Of a DNA stretch of 20,987 nt, positions 1 to 9,700 are shown one piece after another. The stretch is taken from NCBI GenBank assembly GCA_000444245.1, contig ATSW01010560.1, forward strand, positions 1-20,987, read 5' to 3'. Position numbers and translations under genes: made by a program. How positions within the stretch are numbered: position 1 is the stretch's first letter; each line of letters opens with the position of its first letter. The notes below the pieces were generated by a model. The model made no database searches. It worked only from the letters and a program-made list of their open reading frames with translations, and had not been told where the DNA came from. Source of the DNA: Botryllus schlosseri (lineage: Eukaryota; Chordata; Ascidiacea; Stolidobranchia; Styelidae).

Positions 1-81
1 CGCGGGTTTCGCTGTGATCTCGGTATATATTGATTGCTGTGCGTCTATAAATGGTTAAATTGTTATTGAAAAGAATTTTAG

Positions 82-408
82 GTGGGGCAATGCCCCAGTT
101 GCCCTATAGGACGAGCCGCCACTGCTCTCCCCCCTAATTCTGAACTTGAAAAGTCCGTGTTATTGTTACAAATGGCGTCGCTTTTTCTTATAGTCTGTTG
201 CATTGAGTGGCTTCGATCTAGAGGGCCCGCCATCACGATGAACGTGACTTCATCGTCATATAATAGTATACTTCACAATCGGAAATCTATGAGAGATTTC
301 GAACTAAATTCGGAAGTGATGCGGATCGCAGGAGAATTGGTAGGAGCTGATGAGAACACGCTCTTCGTGGAAACAGTCCATCGATTTCTCAGTCCCTCTC
401 TCGTCTGA
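82..408 (+). CDS. Possible terminal exon of an unrecognised upstream gene
   Basis: An open frame follows a plausible acceptor (pyrimidine-poor, ending TTTTAG at 81) and runs 108 codons to a TGA at 406-408. There is no good ATG at its start, so it would be a last exon, not a whole gene. The peptide has a Cys-rich start (CPSC), a hydrophobic stretch at about residues 27-43 that could be a membrane segment, and a polar C-terminus. I do not recognise a family. The only clear AATAAA downstream lies near 978, far for a 3' UTR. It could equally be a chance ORF; codon use does not decide it. Confidence 0.25.
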   Translation: MGQCPSCPIGRAATALPPNSELEKSVLLLQMASLFLIVCCIEWLRSRGPAITMNVTSSSYNSILHNRKSMRDFELNSEVMRIAGELVGADENTLFVETVHRFLSPSLV

Positions 409-1020
409 AGAACATAATACTTCTACTTGACAAACTGTAAATAGCAAAAAGTTGGCCACTTATCGATACTGACCAATGACCACATTTGATCTCTTTCACC
501 GTTTCATTCTGTGTGTAGTGCATGCCTGGTTTTTGCTCTAGCTAGGATAACGTGGGTGCCAGATCGTATTAATATTATTTGGATTATATATTTTCATTCG
601 CCCAGGGCCTAAGACCAATAGGCTACACACAGTGTAGGCCAATAACGCGATAAACAAGCAACACAATGACATGTTACCAACAGATTGGAGGATGCCGAAA
701 CTACTAGTTGTATCTTATTCTGGCATCGACGTAGGCTGTCTTATTTTCCCTGGATTCTTTGTGTACGTCCTTTATCGGGTCTTTTTCTAGTACTTTTTTA
801 TCGCCGTTAAGAGTAAGACGCTTCGGAACGTTCTACTTTCGAGAATCGAACCGGATACGTACAGCGGCTCGATGATGGTGGATATGTCAACTATTACAAG
901 TCGTTTCGAACCCTTTCTAATTTTTATATTTTGATTTTATCGCATTCCTGTGAGGTTTTGAAATGGTGAAAATTATAAATAAAATGAAATAATCGTCAGA
1001 TTTGCATCGGCACACAATAA
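409..1020. other. Intergenic stretch, nothing clear
   Basis: No ORF with exon-like features and no clear RNA gene was seen. The stretch holds short inverted fragments (for example TAGGCTACAC facing GTGTAGGCC at about 620-640) and an AATAAA-like signal near 978 that could serve an upstream gene. Confidence 0.4.
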
Positions 1021-1027
1021 ACAATGG

Positions 1028-1345
1028 AGGAAGAGGACGTTTTATATTTCGGTCCTTGATCTTTTTGCGACATATACACCGACTCATGATACAGGCCTAC
1101 ATAGTACATAGATTACATACACACGATATGTGCATTGTGCATATGCCGCTGGACAAGGAGGAATGCGCAGATATAGCCTTATAAGGCTTTCTAAGTCTCC
1201 GGATGCTGTGCCGGAAATGCTGAGCGCCAAGCGGGGAAGCTGATGCCACAGATACCGCTTTTACTGATCGAAGGTCTTTGGTCTGACTATAGATTACTAA
1301 CCTACGGAGGTTAGTAATCTATAGTCTGACCCGGCCGTCGACTGA
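1028..1345 (+). repeat. Dispersed repeat family 2, copy A (interrupted by a palindrome)
   Basis: This segment matches 6461-6730 in the same orientation. Shared landmarks, in order, are a GGACGT block, TCCTTGAT, TTTTGCGAC, ATACACCGACTC, ACATACACACGAT, a GTGCATATGCCGCTGGACAA block, GCAGATATAGCCTT, GGCTTTCTAAGTCT, and GGTCTTTGGTCTGA at the end. No coding function or transposon superfamily is recognised. Short ORFs in it are not conserved between the copies. A 36-bp palindrome interrupts it near its right end. Confidence 0.8.
1281..1330. repeat. 36-bp perfect palindrome flanked by 7-bp direct repeats
   Basis: Arms TATAGATTACTAACCT (1288-1303) and AGGTTAGTAATCTATA (1308-1323) are exact reverse complements around an ACGG loop. 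The 36-bp unit is flanked by GTCTGAC at 1281-1287 and 1324-1330. The related repeat at 6461-6730 has a single GTCTGAA followed by CCGGC here. The arrangement is therefore that of an insertion with a 7-bp target duplication. A half-copy (GGAGGTTAGTAAT) lies at about 2345-2357. Confidence 0.85.
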
Positions 1346-1529
1346 ACCCACGATCTGCCGATCTGACGCCGGGACCTACATAAACCTTAGACGCAACACG
1401 TCGCCGCCGCCAGCCGGCCGGCGCAGTCAACGCTACGCTAAATAACCCGATTTGTGCGAATAATTATCGAGACGACCGATTTCGAATCGTAGGGCGAGGC
1501 CGCTCACAATTCCATTTGTGTGCCTTGGA

Positions 1530-1756
1530 ATCAACTTTTATCAAAATACACCAACCAAAACTCTGTCAACAAAAGGAGTTCGTGTACCACCTAAAAATAG
1601 TACATTGAACGCTCTCTCTTTCATGCTGGTGACGTCATATTTTGTGATACGATTGTTGATATACAATGTTCTTTCCAATTCTCTACTAGTTGCTGACGAT
1701 TACCCCTGACGAGTGTCAGCCGAAAATATTCGGGTTCATTTCAATATGAATATACC
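1530..1756 (+). repeat. Dispersed repeat family 1, copy A (half of a foldback element)
   Basis: About 225 bp that matches 4798-5048 along its whole length. The best conserved part is the right end: CTCTACTAGTTGCTGACGAT, then ACCCCTGACGAGTGTCAGCC, then GAAAATATT and CAATATGAATATA. The right end contains a CTGAC-GAGT-GTCAG hairpin. No left inverted partner is visible here, so this looks like a solo or truncated copy. Confidence 0.8.
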
Positions 1757-1817
1757 ATTTAATTGCTACGCTAAATGATGAATGAAAGTAGATGCTGTCA
1801 TCTGTGACATCACCATA

Positions 1818-2250
1818 GGCTTACCATACGTCCCGCTTTAGGCGGGACAGTCCCGCTTTTTAACGTCTTGTCCCGGCGTCCCGCCCAGTCAGCAAAGCGT
1901 CCCGCTTTTTAAGGGCGTAAGAAATTTAGGTCAGATTTAGAGCAAATTGCGAGTGATAAGCCGTAAATTAGCACAGAAGTGACGCTCCGGCGGGTATTTC
2001 GGAGTGAAAAACGGTGATTTCAGCTCTGAGCGAAAAGATGACCTTCTTTTTTTTTCCAGTCATCCACCTAGCAATGCGGAGAGAAAAACGGTATTTTGAG
2101 CTCTGAGCGGAAAAAAGACCTTTTTTTTTTTAGACAACCGATCACAAAGTGGGATAAATTCACCGGTTTTTGAGAATTTTTCTCCGGTTTTGCAAGCCTC
2201 AGATTTCGGAAAAAGTGTCCCCCTTTTAGATTTCCAGAATATGGTAAGCC
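1818..2250. mobile_element. 433-bp MITE, hAT-like, with 11-bp terminal inverted repeats
   Basis: The ends GGCTTACCATA (1818-1828) and TATGGTAAGCC (2240-2250) are perfect inverted repeats. The left side carries GTCCCGCTTT/GCGGGAC motifs. The flanks TCACCATA and TACCAATA agree at only five of eight bases, so the target duplication is weak. Inside, a unit of about 60 bp (AAAACGGT, AGCTCTGAGCG, then a GACC plus poly-T run) is tandemly duplicated at about 2006-2062 and 2081-2133. It is related to 12977-13361, and its core to that of 4027-4400. It has no transposase coding capacity and lies just upstream of gene 1. Confidence 0.7.
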
Positions 2251-2492
2251 TACCAATATATATCCAACTATCTTCTAATTATATCGCAATCTAGTGCTGT
2301 TTTGACTTGATAACAAAATTTCAATAAAATGAACGATGATCCTATGGAGGTTAGTAATATATAAAATCAAAATATATAAAATTCTATGACCCACCTGCGA
2401 TATGGCTCTCAGCAAGTCTGCAAGCCTTCATTGTTGTTGTTGTGATCTGCCTGTACTCTAACTGCAAGCCGGGCTTCTTATGATAGCGGGAA
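2251..2492. other. Gene 1 upstream region
   Basis: Between the MITE and the gene 1 start lie a half-palindrome (about 2345-2357), an AT-rich ATATATAAAA patch, and a short TTG microsatellite near 2433-2443. No convincing TATA box or initiator can be singled out. The 5' UTR extent is unknown. Confidence 0.4.
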
Positions 2493-3777
2493 ATGGCATC
2501 TGGAGGTGTTGGAAGCAGTAGCCGATACCGCGGCACTGTTGAGTTTTCAACAAAATCCTACGGCTTTATCAAGCTCGACAAAGGAAACCCGGTTCCGCAG
2601 GCTTTTTTTGATAAGTCATCCATCTCGGGCCTCATACCTGATGATCTAACTGACCTTTATAAGAAAGGCACCAAGGTTGAGGCTCGCATTGACCACACTG
2701 ACGGCAAACACAAGATAAAATTCAAAGCTAAGGAACTTCAGATCGTTACCCGTAATAAAACATCGAAATCTAGCCAAGGACAAGGAGGAGGAGGCGGATA
2801 TTTGAAGCATTATCTCAAAGATGGAGCATGTCAACTTGAAAAACTAGCCGAGAATTTGAGCAATGCCCAAGATAACTGTCCCAGATTTCTGAGAAACAAT
2901 GACGTTGAGCAAATACGTAATGTCGTATCGGAGCATCCTGATTGGTTCATCATAAAAAGCGGATTTGTGTGCCTCAAAGAAGCAGAGGATGATGTACTGG
3001 AAGAAATTATGGAGGAGATGGAAACTTACAATAATCAAATACCCTTTGCGGCCATGTCGGCTGTAATACCGCCGGACCATGATAACAGAAAGTATCTACA
3101 TTCTCGTGAGCAATGGAACGTTGGCATTAAGGACTTTGTTGCGAGGAATAAAAGGTTGGTGTATTGGGATGAACACATCTGGAATAAGGGTTACCTTTTC
3201 AGCAGGCCTGAAATCATGTCGAAATTCCAGAAAGATCTCGAGGCTGTTACTTATTATGCTCAATTTGTGACCCAGCCTGTCGCGATAAGTTCTTTAAGAG
3301 GACATTATAATCAAGCCAGCAAGAAAGTTAAGGAAGTGGCAAGTGCCAAAGAATCTGACTTCAAAGAATTTCTCGATAGAAATTCGTTTTTCTTTGTACT
3401 ACGGGGAGACCATGTGAAGGAATGCCCACCGCATCGTCTGTCATGCATCGAAAGCTCCTGGCAAAAAAAGAAGAAAGATAACAAAAAGCAAAACACCACT
3501 TCAACCTGCTCATCAAATCCTGTCCCGCAACCACGGAAGTCTTCCGCGCCTTTATCTCCCGCAAAGCAACCAATTATTATTCCTCCGCTTATGCAAGTTA
3601 TGCCTTCTCAACCAGCCCCTGCTAGCAGCGGAAAGAAAGTTTCCAAAGCTTTCACTGACATGGAAGCGGAATTCAAGAAATGTGTGCAAGTGACAGACAA
3701 TAAAACGGAATCGTATAGCTTTGAATTCAACGCGCCTGCCGCGTCTCCTATGCTCTTCGACTCCGTGCACGATTCAG
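2493..3777 (+). CDS. Gene 1 exon 1
   Basis: This exon encodes 428 residues plus one base, ending TTCAG|GTATTT (phase 1). Without splicing the frame would run only six more codons to a TAA at 3795-3797, so a short isoform is conceivable. It is the only long single-frame ORF in the window and holds all the recognisable domains of gene 1. Confidence 0.88.
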
Positions 3778-6700
3778 GTATTTCCTGCATATTTTAAAAG
3801 TTTCATTCTAGAACAATGGTTCCTGGCCTCTGCTATCCCGCGGAACACTAATCTGCAAGGCTTCGCGGAACCCCCAATTTTCGCGAAGTCCTAAGGATAA
3901 AAATCTACCACAATAGCCTATACATCTAACTTAACATCAAATAGATTACCATAGATTACTTGTGCGCAATATAGCCAGTGCTTCGACAAAGTGTTAAAAG
4001 AACAAATCATTGCAATATAGTCATCACTAGGGCAAGTTTTTGCAACTTTTTTTTACAGCTGCCGGCAGCTGTTTGTAGGAATCTTATAGTGCAACTTTTG
4101 TCCATTTTTTTAATGCAACTTTTTGCAACCTTCCGCAACTTTTTCGATTTTTCATGAAAGGATTCTCGATTCTGGTGAAATACACGGCCAAATTCGACTG
4201 AAACACCGTAAATCAGCAACGAAGTAACGCTTTTACGGGTATTTCGGGAGCTGAGCCGGAAAATTGACCTTTTTTTTTAGTCCATCTGGGAAGTTGACCT
4301 TTTTTTTCCTGTTCAACCGAGCAAAATGCAACTTCTGCAACTTTTGTCAAAAATAAATGCAACTTTCCACGGATTTAACTGCAACAAAAACTTGCCCTAG
4401 TTATCACACAATACGAAAACATTATAATGAATATTTCTTGCTTATCAGTGTGGCTTCTGTGGTTCCCTTTCATAAATGCGGTTAAGAACTACTGTTCCAG
4501 AATGATTTTAAGGTAATATGATGGAAAATTAGACATATGATGGAATACGATTTTTAGTTGAGCTATCAGAGAATGAAACTTCTGTGTCTCCAACATGGAG
4601 CTCAAAACATAGTTGATGTGGTTTTGAAATAAAAGTACGGTAAGCGTTTTATATACCAAACGTATATATTTCAAGAGACTTGGAGGTACAGAACTTCAAT
4701 ATACAATTGAATAATATGTTTATATTGAAATAAACCCGGATATCTTTAACTGGGACTCATCAGGGGTAATCGTCAGCAACCAGTAGAGAATTACTAGTCG
4801 ACTTTTATCTAAATACGCCAACCTAGTTTGTGCCAACAGAAGTAGTTCGTGTAAATCTAAAATAGTGCATCGAGCCTAGGTCATCTGTTGGCCTCGATTA
4901 TTTGAAATTTGATGCCTGTGATGTCATCTTTAGTGATAGATTGTTGATATACCAATTTCTATCCAATTCTCTACTAGTTGAGCACTGGCAATTGCCCCTG
5001 ACGAGTGTCAGTCGAAAATATGAAGGTTTATTTCAATATGAATATATCATTCAAGTTCATATTTCTGTGTCCCAGGAGTTCACTATTAGTGTACAAATAG
5101 CATTAACATGAGAAATTGACCATTAAAAGAAATTTTCTATTTTCTCAGTTTATTATTTTGCGCCATCGCTTAATTTGGTTCTCCAACTACATATCCCCTT
5201 GTGCAATTTTCTTACCATGCCATTACTTGCTATGTTGCTAATACTTGAAACTTAGCAAAACATTGCTGATCGGTAACATGTCCCGTTGAGCATGTTCAAA
5301 TAGCATCTCTTTCGTTGTGGATAGTGAAGAAATTCCAGAAAATGGAATCATTACTAATTGAGAAATAGAAGTGTATCAATTTCTGGACTAATATTATTAA
5401 AATATTTTTTTATTTTGAGCAAATCTATTTATTAAATAACATATTTTTTGAGTGAATAAAATTTCGTTGATAAATTAAGATTGAGTTTGTTGCTTTTCAG
5501 CTCGATCGCCTTACCAGTCAAGATTGTTTTCATCTCCCGAGACGGCTGTTTTCAAGAAATTAATCGGCAACAACATTGCCGGCGCAATTCAGGAGGAAAT
5601 CCTATCCGAAGATACCTTGAACAGTCTGCTGCTTTTACGCTTAAACATAGGAAAGCCACCAATGGCGATATTTAGGTATGTGTTCCGTTGTGGATATGTT
5701 CTGTTAGGAAATGTTCTGAAACCTCTCATACCTTGCCAAATTCGCATTCAAGTATGTATTATAAAGTTGACAGAAATTGTTTCGTATTTTGTCAGCTTAT
5801 TAGAACATTGGAATCACCTACTACCGAAAATATGAACGTATTGGTGACCAAAATAGCCTAGAAATCGTTATATTACTCATACATTTGAAATTATTGGGAT
5901 AATTAGGTTACAACGGACTACGTCTCATGACCTCAAAATTAGGCTTCTCCACCATAGATTGTAAAATGCCAATCTACGTAGGTAAATCGGGATGACAATA
6001 CTGTAAAGAGTTAAATTGCTCATTCATGGTCATTCTTCGTGGCTCAATTTAGAATCCTTAGTGCGTCACACAATAAGTCAATAGTCATCTGATGATTGAA
6101 AATGTAGCATGACGTTACGCCAACACGCAATAAGTCAATAAGCAAGTCATTAATGAAAATGTAGCCAGTCTAAGCTCTAAATATGTTATGGTCTCAAATT
6201 TAAGTTCGAAGCGTGAGAAAGGTTTTGGCAGCAATCCTGTTCTGCTGTATTCAAACTGCAGGTACACGAGTGGTACTTTCCACTCATGCTTATCTCTCTG
6301 GTGTCAAGTTGTGACATGCATCACTTTCTCAATGCGGTCAAACAGCCGATATTATGGTAGGCTATCGTAACACACAATTCCTTCATAATAGACATTGGGT
6401 CCCGGCATGATATATGCGCCTAAGTTATTCGGAGGAGTGCTAGAATTCTGAGGCGCTTCATAGGAAAAAAAGGACGTGGTTTATTTTTGTCCTTGATGTT
6501 TTGCGACTTATACACCGACTCGTGATAGACATACACACGATCTGTGCATATGCATTCCATGAGGGCATGATGTGCATATGCCGCTGGACAAGGAAGGTGC
6601 AGATATAGCCTTGTATGGCTTTCTAAGTCTGACAACACCCCTACATGCTATCCCAGTAATGCATGAGCACCAAGCAGGGAAGTCATGAATACCAGTGTCA

Positions 6701-9700
6701 CTGATCAGGTCTTTGGTCTGAACCGGCTGGAACACAGACAATTACGCTCCTACAGTGTTATGTAAGTGAAAAATGACAATAAACGTTGATTGTGAAAAAA
6801 AAAGTTAATGGCGAAGGTCGAAGGAGTTGATACCGGTATCACGATATCAACCATAACTGTTTGATTCCAGTCATTTCCAACTAACCTGGCTTACATTCAA
6901 GTACTCTGATTATTATGCCCATCTCAGCCTTTGTAATAATTGTCCAAATTTAACAGCTCAGTGGCTTCGTTATCTACAAATAACACACAGTGTTTACCAA
7001 GGTGACCTCAAAAGTGTTTAAATAAGACAGAGCCATTACATCAACACAGCTATCTTTTAACTGTGAAAATTTTCTCAGTCACTAGTAGAGATGCGTGCTT
7101 TTACATAGTAACCCTGGATATTATTAATTTTTTGATACCAGAAACTATTCTTCATTCACGGGGCTTGTTCTGTGTCAAGAAGTAAGGTAGCCTACTTATA
7201 TTCTCACAATAGTAGGCTAAACTCTTTTAAATCACGAGAATGAGCTATTGGTTGATATTGATCTATTTTTTACTAGAATCCCCGGGGAGAAGAACGGGCT
7301 GAAGCACGATTTGAAATTGCCGCCTTGCAAGATCGAGGACATCCAACGTATTCTCATGCAGCCCGAAGTTGTGAAATCGAACGACAGACCGAACCGGTAT
7401 TACGTCAAAAGGACTCTACATTCCATTCTGTAAGTGTGTGTGCGTAAAATGACTCGTGACTCGACTTGTACTCAAGTCATTGTGCATGACTCGAACCACG
7501 TCATATGACTTGAGACTAGGACAGCCGAAACAGACATTTCATTGTAACTTCGAAGAATAGTAAAGTCCCTACATTATTGGTATTTCGTCTATCTGTCCTG
7601 GTACTTGGAAAATAGGGCCAGAAACTGTTGAGACTGAGGAGAATTACGACATTATGAATGCGTGCCAATTGTAATAATTATGCTACTCAACTGATGTACT
7701 GTGTCAAATTGTTGTTGTTATTAAAGTAACAAAAACAATTGAACAAACGAACGAAACAACAAAAGTTGAATACACCATTTGCATAAAATTAAATAAACAA
7801 TTGACGTAGGCCTAATACTGAAATAAAGAAACTAAAAAAAGTGAGAAAAAAAGACAAGATAGGCTAACGACCAACCCGCTACATCTGCACAGCAGGCGAA
7901 GAGGGTCAGAGTTATTTAGCGGGATAGGGATATAAAAAGGTGATCCAAAGTGCCATGCCAGCAAATTTAATAAAGGGCAGTGTTTGCCTTTTCTTAACTA
8001 AACCACATGCTTTCTATTATGTAATAGACGATGCAATCCTGATTTGACTGTAATCGTCACGTGTAATCAATTTATCTTACTGCGTACCGGTAAGTTTATT
8101 TTCTCGTGCCCGAGCTTGACACATTGCATATAAAGAGATAAATAGTGAAAAATTCATCGGGGTAAACACGGACCCAAGGTTGGGAACCACTGCTCTGAAT
8201 GGAAGGGAGTCATGGTAATATGACTCGAGTCCGAGTCAAGTCATTGTGTTGACTGCTCAGTTTCCAGTTAAAGTCTTGCTAACCCACTTTTTATAACTCT
8301 GTTTGGTGATATGGAATGGTTCGAATTTATAATATACTAATTTTCTTACTTTTAGCAGTTTCTGGTGGCATAGACTAAATAACAATAGGGTGGTTATTTT
8401 ACTATCCTTCGAAATTACAATGAATTGTCGGTCTTGGCCGTCTGAGTCTCGAGTCATGCACAATGACTCGAGTCCAAGTCGAGTCAATAGTCGAGTCAAT
8501 ACACAGATTGACTCAAGTCGAGTCATTTCCTTGTTTTAATAAAATGACTCGAGTCAAGTCGAGTCATCAGAAAATCGCGACTCGAGTCATTACAACCCTG
8601 CATTTCACCCTTATTCATGCCACATAACTGTCATTTCACAGTACTCGCGAAAGCGCCGGCAAAGTCAACAGTCTGACGTTGCGTTGTCAAATACATGAGC
8701 CCAGCGAGGGCTTGGGGCTGGAAGTGCGCAAATGGAAAAGCTTCACCGCCGTCTTCACAGGAAACTATCCCGACAAATACATTTACAATTACTTGAGAAC
8801 GCGCAGCCAGACTCTCTCGAAATCGGAAGACGTCCTCGTGATTGATGTCGATGGGCAGGTATGCACTTTTCAATATGAATGTAAGGGCCACCCACCATGC
8901 TAGCAGGGTGGTCAGTAACAACATCCATTCGAAGAATACGTATGTGCGTCATCTGAAACTAGCAGAGAATTTGGAAAGAACATTGTATATCAATTTTCAA
9001 TTCTCTACTAGTTGCTGACGATTACCCCTGACAACTGACGAGTGCCAGCCGAAAATATTGTGGTTTATTTCAATATGAATGTACTAGAAGCTCTTCATAT
9101 ATTTATGCTCCTTTTGGGTGCCTCTTATCCAGAGGCGGTCAAGGTAGTCACCGTGGCTTCTCAAGTAGAAGTAGAAGTAACGCCAGAACTTCTACTCATG
9201 TAGAAGTAGGAGTGGTGGTTCACAAGTAAGTAAGTAGGTGTTCTACGCTTATTTTTGCCTACAAAATTGAAAACTGTCAAGTAGAAGTAGTCTAAAATCA
9301 TAACTACTTAAAAAGTAGTGTGAGTAGGCAAAATCTACTTCAAGTACTTCAAAAAGTAGAAGTACTTCGTTACTGACCACCTCTTCTCTTATCACCAGTT
9401 ATTATCACAGTATAGCGATTCAAAAGTAAAGCCAACACGGCCAAGTATGATATAAAAATCAGAAATACCGACTATGTTTTCCATATTTGTACTGCTTCGT
9501 ATCCGTTTGAATCCCTTTAGTGTGCCGATAACTCTTGGTAAGAACACCCAGACATAGTCGACAAATTGAAATAGATGTGTAATTGCAATGGATGTTGTGT
9601 CAAATATTTCCACTCAAATACAAGTAGAACTAGCTACTCCAAGTGGCAGTAGTGATAGAAAGGTCTGAATAGCCTTCAAGTAGTTTTAAAGAGTAGATTT

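Noticed and set aside
1002-1184. 60-codon plus-strand ORF
   Set aside because: It lies within repeat family 2 and the frame is not kept in the copy at 6461-6730.
2068-2256. Minus-strand ORF near 2068-2256
   Set aside because: It is the complement of poly-T-rich MITE sequence; low-complexity Lys/Phe content explains it.
8257-8526. 89-codon minus-strand ORF
   Set aside because: Its repeated TRL residues are just the GAGTCGAGTCA arrays of a hAT-like remnant.
8631-8952. Minus-strand ORFs over gene 1 exon 4
   Set aside because: They are shadows of the exon, which has matching splice sites and phases on the plus strand.
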